From Iamia sp. SCSIO 61187 (lineage in GTDB: Bacteria > Actinomycetota > Acidimicrobiia > Acidimicrobiales > Iamiaceae), in assembly GCF_019443745.1 (NCBI RefSeq), contig NZ_CP050948.1, positions 5,074,144 through 5,138,143 of the forward strand: a stretch of DNA of 64,000 nucleotides, read 5' to 3'. The translations under genes and the position numbers were made by a program. Below, piece by piece: positions 8,322-16,213 of this stretch (positions within the stretch are counted from its first letter, which is position 1; every line of letters starts with the position of its first letter). The notes beneath the pieces were generated by a model. It had not been told where the DNA came from. It was given only the letters and a program-made list of their open reading frames with translations, and made no database searches.

Positions 8322-9139
8322 CCACGGCCGACGGCCCTTGGCGCCCCGACGAGGAGCGGCCGCTCACCGCCCGCTCGGTCGTGGCCTCCACCCTCCTCGG
8401 CGTGCGCCCGCCCCGGCTGCCGACCCGCGACCTCGTCGGCGCCTGCGAGCTGTTCGGCATCAGCGACGGCACGGCCCGGGTGGCCATCAGCCGCATGGTG
8501 GCGGCCGGGGAGCTGGAGGCCACCGACGGCGGCTACGCCCTGACCGGCGCCCTGCTCGACCGCTCGACCCGGCAGGACCTCAGCGCCGACGCCGCCACCC
8601 GCGCCTGGCGGCTCGGCGACGGGTGGACCATGGCCGTCGTCGTGGGCGAGGCCCGGCCGGCGGCCGAGCGCACGGCCCTGCGCCGGGCCACGGCGGCGCT
8701 GCGCCTGGCCGAGCGGCGCGAGGGGGTGTGGCTGCGCCCCGACAACCTCCCGGCCGGCGGCCTGCCCGAGGCCGAGGCGCGGGTCGCGGCGCAGTGCGAC
8801 CGCTTCACCGCCGTCCCCGCGGGTGACCCCGCCGTCCTCGCCGCCGCCCTCTGGGACCTCGCCGGCTGGGCCGTGCGGGCCCGGCGCCTCGTCGCCGCCC
8901 TCGACCGCACCGAGGCGGCCCTCGCCGCCGGCCGGCGGGCGGCGCTGCCCGAGGGCTTCGTCCTCTCCGCCGCCGTGCTGCGCCACCTCCAGGCCGACCC
9001 CCTCCTCCCCCCGGTCCTCCTCCCCGACGACTGGCCCGGGCCCGCCCTGCGGCACGCCCACCGCACCTGGCGCCGCGCCTTCGAGACCACGTGGGCGACC
9101 CGGGCCCGAGCGGCCCGCGCCGACGCAGGAGGCGCCTGA
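8318..9139 (+). CDS. PaaX-family transcriptional regulator
   Basis: A 273-residue protein with an N-terminal winged-helix domain (about residues 15-75, LTARSVVASTLLG then LFGISDGTARVAISRMVAAG) and the PaaX central and C-terminal domains, including a tryptophan-rich segment. PaaX proteins repress phenylacetate catabolism in Escherichia coli through phenylacetyl-CoA, but many actinobacterial members control other genes, and no phenylacetate genes are present in this window. The GTG start at 8318 overlaps the stop of the ferredoxin-like gene by four bases. Its target cannot be deduced; the tight coupling to the ferredoxin gene is the only contextual clue. Confidence 0.8.
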   Translation: MTTADGPWRPDEERPLTARSVVASTLLGVRPPRLPTRDLVGACELFGISDGTARVAISRMVAAGELEATDGGYALTGALLDRSTRQDLSADAATRAWRLGDGWTMAVVVGEARPAAERTALRRATAALRLAERREGVWLRPDNLPAGGLPEAEARVAAQCDRFTAVPAGDPAVLAAALWDLAGWAVRARRLVAALDRTEAALAAGRRAALPEGFVLSAAVLRHLQADPLLPPVLLPDDWPGPALRHAHRTWRRAFETTWATRARAARADAGGA

Positions 9140-9198
9140 GCGGGACAGCGCCGGCCCGAGCGGCCCGCATCGGCGCCGGACAGGTACTGGACAACCTC

Positions 9199-9219
9199 AT
9201 AGACAAGTTATAGACAAGT
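9199..9219 (+). promoter_or_regulatory. Direct repeat and AT-rich promoter region before tauE-like gene
   Basis: TAGACAAGT occurs twice, at 9200-9208 and 9211-9219, exactly 11 bases apart, in an AT-rich patch of very GC-rich DNA. The second copy overlaps TATAGA, a plausible -10 element eight to nine bases from GTG 9223, and TGGACA at 9188 could be a -35. One helical turn between copies suggests an operator for a regulator bound side by side. Confidence 0.4.
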
Positions 9220-9222
9220 GCG

Positions 9223-9963
9223 GTGGACGTGGGCGAGGTGGTGCTGATCGGCGGGGGCGCGCTGGTGACCTCGGCGCTGACCGCGGTGCTCGGCTTCGGG
9301 GGCGGGATCGTGCTGCTCGCCCTGCTGCTGCTGGTCGTCGACCCCATCGTGGCCATCCCGCTGCACGCCGCCATCCAGATCGCCTCCAACGGCAGCCGCA
9401 CGGTGATCCGCCGGCGCGACGTCGACTGGGGCATCGTCACCCGCTCGTCGCTGCTCCTGCTGCCCGCCGGCGCCCTGACGGTCCCGCTGGCCCGGGCCGC
9501 GCCCGAGGCCGCCCTCCAGGTCGCCATCGCCGTCACCGTGCTGGTCGCCACGTGGGTGCCGGAGCGGACCGCCCTCGAGGTGCCGGCGCCCAGCGGGCCG
9601 GCGTGGATCGGCGTGGGCGCGGTCGCCGGTGCGCTCAACCCGCTCGTCGGGGCGACCGGGCCGCTCTTCGCCCCCCTCTACAAGGCGGCCAGCGCGACCC
9701 GCCAGCGCTTCGTCGGGACCTTCGCCGGCACCCAGGTCGCCGGCCACCCGGCCAAGCTGGTGCTGTTCGGGGCGGCCGGTCTGGCGCCCACCGGCCACCT
9801 GCCCGCCGTCGCCGCCGGGATCGTCGGCGTCGTGGTGGGGACCGAGCTGGGCAGCCGGGTCCTCGACCGGATGAGCGAGCAGCGCTTCCGCTCGCTCTAC
9901 CTCGCCGCCATCACCGCGGTGGCGGTGTACCTCGTCGTCGACGGCGTCGCCGGGGCGGGGTAG
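9223..9963 (+). CDS. TauE/SafE-family sulfite exporter-like permease
   Basis: A 246-residue membrane protein with about eight hydrophobic segments in two halves, as in the TauE/SafE family. The first half has the glycine-rich LGFGGGIVLL motif, and the second half the pair NPLVGATGPLFAP and GTFAGTQ, typical of the family. Members export sulfite, sulfoacetate or other organosulfur anions; the substrate here is not shown. It begins at GTG 9223 without a clear ribosome-binding site. The last 53 bases overlap the convergent TetR-family gene, so tail-to-tail overlapping transcripts are expected. Confidence 0.82.
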   Translation: MDVGEVVLIGGGALVTSALTAVLGFGGGIVLLALLLLVVDPIVAIPLHAAIQIASNGSRTVIRRRDVDWGIVTRSSLLLLPAGALTVPLARAAPEAALQVAIAVTVLVATWVPERTALEVPAPSGPAWIGVGAVAGALNPLVGATGPLFAPLYKAASATRQRFVGTFAGTQVAGHPAKLVLFGAAGLAPTGHLPAVAAGIVGVVVGTELGSRVLDRMSEQRFRSLYLAAITAVAVYLVVDGVAGAG

Positions 9964-10513
9964 CGGGGAAGCCGAGGGCGGTGAGCAGGGTGGCCACCGC
10001 CGTGCCCAGGGCGACGTCGAGGTCCCCCTCCCGGTGGAACTGCCAGACGGTCAGGGCGCCCTGCCACTGGGCCACGACGAGCCGCCCGACGCCGGGCGGG
10101 GCGCCCGGGAGCCGGCGCTCGACGGCGGCGGCGAGCGCCGCGATCCAGGCCTGGCCCCGCGCTCGCAGGACCGGGTCGCGCAGGTCCTCGCGCAGCAGGA
10201 GGATCTGGTCGGCCTCCTCGGCCGGGTCGTACTGGCCGCTCAGCGCGACCACCATCGCCACGACGCCCTCCGGGCCGGGGCCGGCCTCCTCGTCGGCCGC
10301 CGCGGTGGCGGCGTCGAGCATGTCCCACGCCCGCAGGAGGGCGGCCTGGAGGAGCCCGGCCTTGGTCCCGAACCGCTGGACGAGGGTGGCCGGCGCCAAC
10401 CCGACCTCGGCCGAGAGAGCCGAGAACGTCAACGCCGCCGGTCCCCGGGTCTCGGCCAGGCGCAGAGCGTCGTCGAGGATCGCCTCGTCGGTCACAGACC
10501 TCTTGCGCGGCAT
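9911..10513 (-). CDS. TetR/AcrR-family transcriptional repressor
   Basis: A 200-residue regulator with the N-terminal TetR helix-turn-helix at about residues 8-55 (ILDDALRLAETRGPAALTFSALSAEVG then APATLVQRFGTKAGLL) and an alpha-helical ligand-binding C-terminal domain. It is divergent from the SDR gene at 10582, and tandem 14-base palindromic repeats in the shared promoter are very likely its operators, giving autoregulation and control of the SDR. The C-terminus ends in a run of arginines encoded in the overlap with the TauE-like gene, so the last 18 residues may be poorly conserved. The ATG is at 10513, six bases after TACGAT. Ligand unknown. Confidence 0.87.
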   Translation of the reverse strand: MPRKRSVTDEAILDDALRLAETRGPAALTFSALSAEVGLAPATLVQRFGTKAGLLQAALLRAWDMLDAATAAADEEAGPGPEGVVAMVVALSGQYDPAEEADQILLLREDLRDPVLRARGQAWIAALAAAVERRLPGAPPGVGRLVVAQWQGALTVWQFHREGDLDVALGTAVATLLTALGFPATPPRRRRRRRGTPPPR

Positions 10514-10519
10514 CGGCGC

Positions 10520-10525
10520 ATCGTA
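10520..10525 (-). promoter_or_regulatory. Leaderless -10 box (TACGAT) of tetR-type gene
   Basis: TACGAT on the minus strand ends six bases before ATG 10513. It lies ten bases from the tandem operator repeats, so repressor bound there would block this promoter. Confidence 0.45.
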
Positions 10526-10534
10526 TACGAATGG

Positions 10535-10562
10535 TCGTTCACAAACGATCGTTCACAAACGA
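10535..10562. promoter_or_regulatory. Tandem TetR-type operator
   Basis: Two perfect abutting copies of TCGTTCACAAACGA occupy 10535-10548 and 10549-10562. Each contains the inverted repeat CGTT-N4-AACG, the usual form of TetR-family half-sites. They lie between the tetR-type gene start (10513) and the SDR start (10582), covering the expected promoters of both. Confidence 0.75.
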
Positions 10563-10581
10563 TGAGACGGAGGTCCGCACC

Positions 10582-11517
10582 ATGGGCACGTTGGACGGGA
10601 AGGTCGCGCTGGTCGCCGGGGCCACGCGCGGAGCCGGACGGGGCATCGCCGTCGAGCTGGGGGCGGCCGGCGCCCACGTCTTCGTCACCGGTCGCACCAC
10701 CCGGTCCCACCGATCCGAGTACGACCGGGACGAGACGATCGAGGAGACGGCCGAGCTGGTCGAGGCCGCCGGCGGCCGGGCCACGGCGGTGCAGGTCGAC
10801 CACCTCGAGACCGACCAGGTCGCCGACCTGGTGGCCCGCATCGACCGCGACGCCGGGCGCCTCGACGTCTTGGTCAACGACATCTGGGGCGGCGAGAACC
10901 TGGTCGACTGGGACACCCCCGTCTGGGAGCACGACCTGGCCAAGGGCCTCCGCCTCCTGCGGCTGGCCGTCGACACCCACCTGGTGACGAGCCACCACGC
11001 CCTGCCCCTGCTGATCCGCCGGCCGGGTGGCCTCGTCGTCGAGATGACCGACGGGACCACCGAGTACAACGCCGCCACCTACCGGCTCTCGGCCTTCTAC
11101 GACCTGGCCAAGTGGTCCGTGATCCGGCTGGCGTGGGCCCAGGGCCACGAGCTGGCCCCGCACGGCGCCACCGCGGTGGCGCTCACCCCGGGCTGGATGC
11201 GCTCGGAGATGATGCTCGAGCACTACGGCGTCACCGAGGACACCTGGCACGAGGTCATGGACCGGCCCCACGTCGAGCCCCACCCCGACCCCCGGCACTT
11301 CGGCATCTCCGAGACGACCCGGTTCGTCGGGCGCGCCGTCGCCGCCCTCGCCGCCGACCCCGACCGGGCCCGCTGGAACCAGGCCTCGCTGTCGTCGGGC
11401 CAGCTGGCCCAGGAGTACGGCTTCACCGACCTCGACGGGAGCCGGCCCGACGCCTGGCGCTACCTGGTCGAGGTCCAGGACAAGGGGCTCACCCCGAACC
11501 CGGAGGCCTACCGGTAG
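10582..11517 (+). CDS. Short-chain dehydrogenase/reductase (SDR)
   Basis: A 311-residue NAD(P)-dependent oxidoreductase with a Rossmann fold. The cofactor motif GATRGAGRGIA is near residues 13-23, an Asn-rich strand VLVNDIWGGEN replaces the usual NNAG, and the catalytic Tyr/Lys pair is probably in FYDLAKW. The ATG at 10582 is preceded by GGAGG eight bases upstream, so earlier in-frame starts inside the operator are rejected. It is divergent from the TetR-type repressor and almost certainly regulated by it through the tandem operator. Substrate unknown; such pairs often respond to the enzyme's own substrate. Confidence 0.88.
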   Translation: MGTLDGKVALVAGATRGAGRGIAVELGAAGAHVFVTGRTTRSHRSEYDRDETIEETAELVEAAGGRATAVQVDHLETDQVADLVARIDRDAGRLDVLVNDIWGGENLVDWDTPVWEHDLAKGLRLLRLAVDTHLVTSHHALPLLIRRPGGLVVEMTDGTTEYNAATYRLSAFYDLAKWSVIRLAWAQGHELAPHGATAVALTPGWMRSEMMLEHYGVTEDTWHEVMDRPHVEPHPDPRHFGISETTRFVGRAVAALAADPDRARWNQASLSSGQLAQEYGFTDLDGSRPDAWRYLVEVQDKGLTPNPEAYR

Positions 11518-11527
11518 GCGCCCTCCG

Positions 11528-11533
11528 TAGGGT
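11528..11533 (+). promoter_or_regulatory. Leaderless -10 box (TAGGGT) of ABC exporter
   Basis: TAGGGT ends six bases before GTG 11540, eleven bases after the SDR stop codon. There is no Shine-Dalgarno sequence, so a leaderless transcript is likely. Confidence 0.5.
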
Positions 11534-11539
11534 GCCGGG

Positions 11540-13351
11540 GTGGACGTCCAGCTGCCCACCACCGACACCCGCTCCCCCCTCCGACGCCTGTGGGCCTACA
11601 CCGGTGGCCACCGGCGCCAGGTCGTGGCGGCCATCGCCGTCACCGTGCTCAACAAGCTGGCCGACGTCATGCCCGAGCTGCTCATCGGCGCGGCCGTCGA
11701 CGTCGTCGTGCGGCGCAAGGAGTCCTTCGTCGGCGAGCTGCTCGGCATCGAGAGCCTGACCGGGCAGCTGACGGCGCTGGCCGTCGTGAACGTCGGCGTC
11801 TGGCTCGTCGAGTCCGGGGCCGACTTCGTCGCCCACCTCCTGTGGCGGAACCTGGCCCAGACCGTCCAGCACCAGGCCCGCATGGACGTCTACGCCCACG
11901 TCCAGGACCTGGAGCTGGCCTGGTTCGAGGACCAGTCGACCGGCGGGCTGCTGTCGATCCTCAACGACGACGTCAACCAGCTCGAGCGGTTCCTCGACAT
12001 CGGCGCCATCGACATGCTCGCCACCGCCGTCAACGTCGTCTTCGTCGGCGCCGTGTTCTTCGTGGTCGCCCCCGAGCTGGGCCTGGTGGCCTTCCTCCCC
12101 ATCCCGGTGATCATCTACGGCTCGATCCTCTTCCAGCGCCGGCTCGAGCCCCGCTACACCCGGGTCCGGCAGGCGGCCGGCGACGTCGGCGGGCTGATCG
12201 CCGGGAACCTGGCGGGCATCGCCACCATCCGGGCCTTCACCGCCGAGCGGCGCGAGGTGGCCCGCGTCGAGACCGCCAGCCGGGGCTACCGCGACGCCAA
12301 CGGCGACGCCATCCGCCTGTCGTCGGCGTTCACGCCCATCATCCGCCTGGCGATCCTGGCCGCCTTCACCGCCACCTTGATCGTCGGCGGTCGCGCCGCC
12401 CTGCGGGGCGACCTCAACATCGGCATCTTCTCGGTGCTCGTCTACATGACCCAGCGCCTGCTGTGGCCGCTGACCCGGCTGGGCGAGACCTTCGACCTCT
12501 ACCAGCGGGCCATGGCGTCCACCCGCCGCATCCTCGACCTCCTCGCCGTGCACCCGACGATCACCTCCGGCGCCGGCGCGCTCCCGAGTGGTGGCGCGGG
12601 AGACGTTCGCTTCGAGGCGGTCGACTTCTCCTACGGCCCCGGCACCGCCCCCGTCCTCAACGGGTTCGACCTCCACGTCCCGGCGGGCGAGACCCACGCC
12701 ATCGTCGGCTCCACCGGCGCCGGCAAGTCGACGGTCGTGAAGCTCCTGCTCCGGCTGTACGAGCCGACCGCAGGGGCGGTCCGCATCGACGGGGTCGACG
12801 TCCGCGACGTCACGTTCGCCTCGCTGCGGGGGGCGATGGGCTACGTGGGCCAGGACGTCTTCCTGTTCCAGGGCACGGTCCGGGAGAACGTCGCCTACGG
12901 GCGCCCCGACGCCACCGACGAGGAGGTGGTCGAGGCGTGCCGCCGGGCCGAGGCCGACGCCTTCGTGCGCGAGCTGCCCCACGGCTACGACACCGTCGTG
13001 GGCGAGCGGGGCCAGAAGCTCTCCGGTGGTCAGCGCCAGCGGCTCTCGATCGCCCGGGCCATCGTGCGCGAGCCCCGCATCCTCGTCCTCGACGAGGCCA
13101 CCTCGGCGGTCGACAACGAGACCGAGGCCGCCATCCAACGCTCGCTCGAGGCCGTCGGCCGCGACCGCACCGTCGTCGTCATCGCCCACCGGCTCTCGAC
13201 CGTCCGCCACGCCGACCGCATCCACGTCCTCGAGCGGGGCCGGGTCGTGGAGTCCGGCACCCACGACGAGCTGGTCGCCACCGGCGGGCTCTACGCCGCC
13301 CTCTGGCGGGTCCAGACCGGCGAGGCCGACGCCCTCCCCGCCCTGGACTGA
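11540..13351 (+). CDS. ABC exporter, fused permease and ATPase
   Basis: A 603-residue half-transporter: a six-helix type IV ABC exporter transmembrane domain (about residues 20-330) followed by a nucleotide-binding domain (about 355-590). The ATPase shows Walker A GSTGAGKS, Q-loop GYVGQDVF, signature LSGGQ, Walker B RILVLDEATSAVD and switch histidine IAHRLS. It should work as a homodimer in the cytoplasmic membrane and export lipid, peptide or drug. GTG 11540 follows a TAGGGT box. A perfect 14-base hairpin starts two bases after the stop. Substrate cannot be predicted. Confidence 0.92.
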   Translation: MDVQLPTTDTRSPLRRLWAYTGGHRRQVVAAIAVTVLNKLADVMPELLIGAAVDVVVRRKESFVGELLGIESLTGQLTALAVVNVGVWLVESGADFVAHLLWRNLAQTVQHQARMDVYAHVQDLELAWFEDQSTGGLLSILNDDVNQLERFLDIGAIDMLATAVNVVFVGAVFFVVAPELGLVAFLPIPVIIYGSILFQRRLEPRYTRVRQAAGDVGGLIAGNLAGIATIRAFTAERREVARVETASRGYRDANGDAIRLSSAFTPIIRLAILAAFTATLIVGGRAALRGDLNIGIFSVLVYMTQRLLWPLTRLGETFDLYQRAMASTRRILDLLAVHPTITSGAGALPSGGAGDVRFEAVDFSYGPGTAPVLNGFDLHVPAGETHAIVGSTGAGKSTVVKLLLRLYEPTAGAVRIDGVDVRDVTFASLRGAMGYVGQDVFLFQGTVRENVAYGRPDATDEEVVEACRRAEADAFVRELPHGYDTVVGERGQKLSGGQRQRLSIARAIVREPRILVLDEATSAVDNETEAAIQRSLEAVGRDRTVVVIAHRLSTVRHADRIHVLERGRVVESGTHDELVATGGLYAALWRVQTGEADALPALD

Positions 13352-13352
13352 C

Positions 13353-13381
13353 GGACGCGACGTGCCTGGCACGTCGCGTCC
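13353..13381. terminator. GTGCCTGGCAC-core hairpin (copy 3), bidirectional
   Basis: Perfect 14-base arms (13353-13366 and 13368-13381) around one T. It fills the 38-base gap between the convergent ABC exporter (ends 13351) and dienelactone-hydrolase gene (ends 13390), so it can stop transcription from both sides. Confidence 0.7.
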
Positions 13382-13389
13382 TCGTGGAG

Positions 13390-14106
13390 CTACGGGGCGA
13401 GGTGGTGGCGGAGGAACTCGAGGGTCTGCGGGCGGCTGACGGCGGCGGCGGCGGGGTCGTGGAACAGGGGCGCCCGGTCGTTCTCGAAGGCGTGGCCGGC
13501 GCCCCCGTGGATCCGGATCGTCACCGGCTCGGCCGGGCCCACGGCGGCGTCGACGGTCGCGATCTGCTCGGCGCTGATGTACGGGTCGGAGCCCCCGAAG
13601 TGGAGCAGCGTCGGGCAGCTGATGTCGCTCACCCGATCGGCGGCGTCGGCCACACCGGAGCCGTAGTAGGAGACGCACGCCGCCGGATCGCCGTCGGCCG
13701 CGACCAGCCAGGCGATCGTGCCGCCCAGGCAGTAGCCGAGGACCGCAGGGGTGCCGGTCACGGTCTCGTGGGCGCCCAGCACGCCGAGGGCGGCGACGGC
13801 GTCGGCCACGGCCGCGGGCACGTCGAGCTGGCCGGCCACGGCGGCCGCGGCGGCCAGGCCGGCCTCGTCGTGGGAGGCGGTGAAGCCCGGCTCGATGCGC
13901 CAGAAGAGGTCCGGCGCGCCCACGACGTAGCCCTCGGAGGCCAGCTCGGTGGCTACCGCCCGGATCCACTCCCCCACCCCGAAGATCTCCTGGACCAGCA
14001 CGATGCCCGGTCCCGTCCCCGACGCCGGCAGCCACACCGGGAGGTCCATCGTCCCCCCGTCGAGCTCGACGGACAGGGTGGTCGCGGGGTCGACGGGATC
14101 GGTCAC
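13390..14106 (-). CDS. Dienelactone hydrolase family protein
   Basis: A 238-residue alpha/beta hydrolase of the dienelactone hydrolase family. The nucleophile elbow GYCLGG (about residues 123-128) has the Cys nucleophile of this family, the acid is in GGSDPYI and the histidine in GGAGHAF. The oxyanion-related VQEIFGV motif near residue 40 is also typical. True members cleave dienelactone in chloroaromatic degradation, but most have unknown ester or lactone substrates. It starts at ATG or GTG 14106 and lies 13 bases downstream of the MBL-fold gene, suggesting an operon of two hydrolases. Confidence 0.88.
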   Translation of the reverse strand: MTDPVDPATTLSVELDGGTMDLPVWLPASGTGPGIVLVQEIFGVGEWIRAVATELASEGYVVGAPDLFWRIEPGFTASHDEAGLAAAAAVAGQLDVPAAVADAVAALGVLGAHETVTGTPAVLGYCLGGTIAWLVAADGDPAACVSYYGSGVADAADRVSDISCPTLLHFGGSDPYISAEQIATVDAAVGPAEPVTIRIHGGAGHAFENDRAPLFHDPAAAAVSRPQTLEFLRHHLAP

Positions 14107-14119
14107 GGGGCCTCCGGGG

Positions 14120-14845
14120 TCATCGGGCGAACATCATCATCCACTGCTCCTGGGTCTGCGGGCGGAACACGACGTTCCGCTGGCGGACCTCGGCCATGGG
14201 GGCCGCCGGCTTCTCCGAGTAGAGGTGACCCGGGTAGAGGACGGCGTCGTCGGGCACCTGGCTGAGCCGCTGGGTGAGCGACAGGTACATCTGCTCGGGG
14301 TCGCTGCCGGGCAGGTCGGTGCGGCCGCACCCGTCGAGGAAGAGCGTGTCCCCGCCGAGGAGCTTGCCCTCGACCAGGAAGCACTGGCTGCCCGGGGTGT
14401 GGCCCGGCGTGTGGATCAAGGTGATCGGGATCTCGCCGACGGTCACGGTGTCACCGCTGGCGTGGCCCACGAGGTGGTCCTCGCTCACGCCGGTGGCCTT
14501 GGTGACCCACTCGACCTCGTCGGCCTGCACGTGCACCGGCACGTCGGTCCGGTCGAGCAGCTCGGCCAGCCCGGCGATGGGGTGGCCCATCAGGCTGCCG
14601 CCCACGTGGTCGGGGTGATAGTGGGTGGCGAGGGTTCCGACCAGCCGCATCCCGTCGGCCTCGAGCCGGTCGAGGACGCCGGGGACGTCGTAGGCCAGGT
14701 CGACGGCGACGGCCTCGCCCGTCTCCCGGTCGCCCACCAGGTACACGAAGTTGACCATCTGCTGGGCGATGGCGTCGTCCTCGGCGACGTCCATCCCGGC
14801 GAGCAGCTGGCGGAAGTAGAGGCGGTCGTCGGCCATGGGTTTCAT
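14120..14845 (-). CDS. MBL-fold metallo-hydrolase (glyoxalase II / persulfide dioxygenase-like)
   Basis: A 241-residue metallo-beta-lactamase-fold enzyme. Metal ligands are visible in THYHPDHVGGS (about residues 72-82), HTPGHTPGS and GDTLFLDGCGRTDLPG, with a final histidine in YPGHLY. The GCGR-DLPGSDP segment is shared with persulfide dioxygenases and related thiol-ester hydrolases. ATG 14845 has GAGG about eight bases upstream; an in-frame ATG three codons later is weaker. It precedes the dienelactone hydrolase gene. The substrate (glutathione, mycothiol or other thioester/persulfide) is inferred only from the family. Confidence 0.85.
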   Translation of the reverse strand: MKPMADDRLYFRQLLAGMDVAEDDAIAQQMVNFVYLVGDRETGEAVAVDLAYDVPGVLDRLEADGMRLVGTLATHYHPDHVGGSLMGHPIAGLAELLDRTDVPVHVQADEVEWVTKATGVSEDHLVGHASGDTVTVGEIPITLIHTPGHTPGSQCFLVEGKLLGGDTLFLDGCGRTDLPGSDPEQMYLSLTQRLSQVPDDAVLYPGHLYSEKPAAPMAEVRQRNVVFRPQTQEQWMMMFAR

Positions 14846-14900
14846 GCTGGCACCTCGGGCCCGGTCCCACACCGTCCTGACACCGCTGCCGGCCAGGCGT

Positions 14901-15017
14901 GGCGCCTGGCGCGAACAGAACCGAGGATGGCGACGGAGGACGTTCCGATGAGCGGGACCGCACCAGCCGGCTTCGTGGCCACGCCTGTCCGCTCGCGCTC
15001 CTGGCACCGGTCGGCGG
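14901..15017 (+). repeat. 117-bp dispersed repeat, copy A
   Basis: This intergenic stretch matches the reverse complement of 57421-57537 with about eight differences in 117 bases (about 93% identity, counted by eye). It starts GGCGCCTGGCGCGAACAG and ends CTCCTGGCACCGGTCGGCGG. Both copies lie outside coding genes. No transposase or long terminal repeats are seen. Confidence 0.85.
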
Positions 15018-15033
15018 TCGGTCGAGGCGCCGG

Positions 15034-15918
15034 TCAGGCCCAGCGCTCGGTCAGCCAGGCGACGACGGCGGCCCAGGCGCTCGACTCGGGGTCGATGACC
15101 ACGAAGTGGTCGCCGTCGGGGACGAGCTCGAGGGTGACCTCGTCGCCAGCCTCGACGGCCCGGTCGCGGTAGGCCACCGACTGGGTCGGCGGGACGACCA
15201 CGTCGTCCACGCCGTGCACCAGCAGCGTCGGCCGCCCCAGGGGCAGGCGCTCGATGGGCGAGGCCAGCCCGTACCGGTCCCCCGCCTCGGACCCGGCGTT
15301 GCCGCCCATCAGGTCGTCGACGGCGCCGTCCCCCAGCCCCTCGAAGGAGCCGGCGGCCAGGTTGACCACGCCGGCGAGGGACACCACGCCGTCGGGAACG
15401 ACCTCGGGCCCCGCACCCGGGGCGTCGGCCGGCAGCCCGGAGCGCAGCGCGGTCCACAGGGCCAGCGTCCCTCCGGCGGAGTGGCCGACGACGGCCACCC
15501 GGTCGAGGTCGAGGTCATGGTCGTCGGCCAGGACGGCGAGGTGGTCGACGGCGCGGCCCACGTCGGTGAAGGTGGTCGGCCAGCCGCCGCCGGGGCCCGA
15601 CGGTCGGTAGTCGACGTTCCAGGCCGCCCACCCCTGCGCCGTCACCGAGGCGACGAGCGGGTCCATCAGGGTCCGGTCGTAGATCGGCCGCCAGAAGCCG
15701 CCGTGGACGAGCACCACGACGGGGTGGGGTCCGCCGCCCTCGGGGCGCGAGAGGGCCCCCCGCTGGAGCTCGTCGTCGTCGCCGTAGGCGATCACGTCCC
15801 CGGTGCCCTCCTCCTCGGTCGCAGCGTCGTCGTCCCCTCCGGGCCACGAGCACCCGGTCGCGGCCCAGGCCACGCCCGCCCCGGCCAGCGCCAGGGCGGC
15901 GCGGCGCGACAGCTCCAC
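15034..15918 (-). CDS. Secreted alpha/beta hydrolase lipoprotein (carboxylesterase-like)
   Basis: A 294-residue protein with a short N-terminal signal containing SRR and ending in a lipobox-like AATGC near residue 22, so it is probably a lipoprotein exported by Sec or Tat. The mature part is an alpha/beta hydrolase: oxyanion-hole motif VHGGFW, nucleophile elbow GHSAGG, acid in VHGVDDVVVPP and histidine in DGDHF. This resembles the hormone-sensitive-lipase or BD-FAE-like esterases. The GTG at 15918 is chosen because it places the signal peptide at the N-terminus. A small antitoxin-like gene lies 25 bases upstream. Substrate unknown. Confidence 0.82.
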   Translation of the reverse strand: MELSRRAALALAGAGVAWAATGCSWPGGDDDAATEEEGTGDVIAYGDDDELQRGALSRPEGGGPHPVVVLVHGGFWRPIYDRTLMDPLVASVTAQGWAAWNVDYRPSGPGGGWPTTFTDVGRAVDHLAVLADDHDLDLDRVAVVGHSAGGTLALWTALRSGLPADAPGAGPEVVPDGVVSLAGVVNLAAGSFEGLGDGAVDDLMGGNAGSEAGDRYGLASPIERLPLGRPTLLVHGVDDVVVPPTQSVAYRDRAVEAGDEVTLELVPDGDHFVVIDPESSAWAAVVAWLTERWA

Positions 15919-15943
15919 GCCCGGACCGTCGCCGCTCGTCCCG

Positions 15944-16183
15944 CTACTCCTGGGCCCGGGTCTTGGCCTTGGTCTTGTGGGCCTGCTCCTCGGCCTTGTC
16001 GACGCCCTTCTTGGCCGCGCCGGCGACCTTGTCGATCGTGTCGCGGTGCTTGCGACCGGTCTTGGCGTCGACGACCTCGGCCGCCTTGTCGATGCCGTCG
16101 TCGACCTTGCTGGCGTTGTCGGCGATGGCGTCGGTGACCTTGTCGATGGCGCCGCTCTTCTTGAACCTGTCCAGGAACCCCAT
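15944..16183 (-). CDS. Rv0909/MT0933-type antitoxin-like small protein
   Basis: A 79-residue, highly charged, Ala/Lys/Asp-rich helical protein beginning MGFLDRFKKSGAIDKV, similar to the MT0933-type antitoxin family (mycobacterial Rv0909). In Mycobacterium tuberculosis this antitoxin is paired with an SRPBCC-fold toxin encoded next door. No such toxin gene is adjacent here; the nearest SRPBCC protein is 25 kb away at 40920. GGAG lies about eight bases before ATG 16183. The family is abundant in actinobacteria and many members are probably not antitoxins; a stress-related CsbD-like role is an alternative. Confidence 0.65.
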   Translation of the reverse strand: MGFLDRFKKSGAIDKVTDAIADNASKVDDGIDKAAEVVDAKTGRKHRDTIDKVAGAAKKGVDKAEEQAHKTKAKTRAQE

Positions 16184-16213
16184 TGCTGTCTCCTCTCGGG
16201 AGGTCGGTCGACC

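Noticed and set aside
9964..10520. A plus-strand frame opposite the TetR gene
   Set aside because: Shadow of the TetR gene; the minus-strand protein has a clear helix-turn-helix.
14901..15017. Reading the 117-bp repeat as a small gene or insertion-sequence end
   Set aside because: Neither copy has a conserved open frame in the same position with a ribosome-binding site, and no transposase or terminal inverted repeat was seen.
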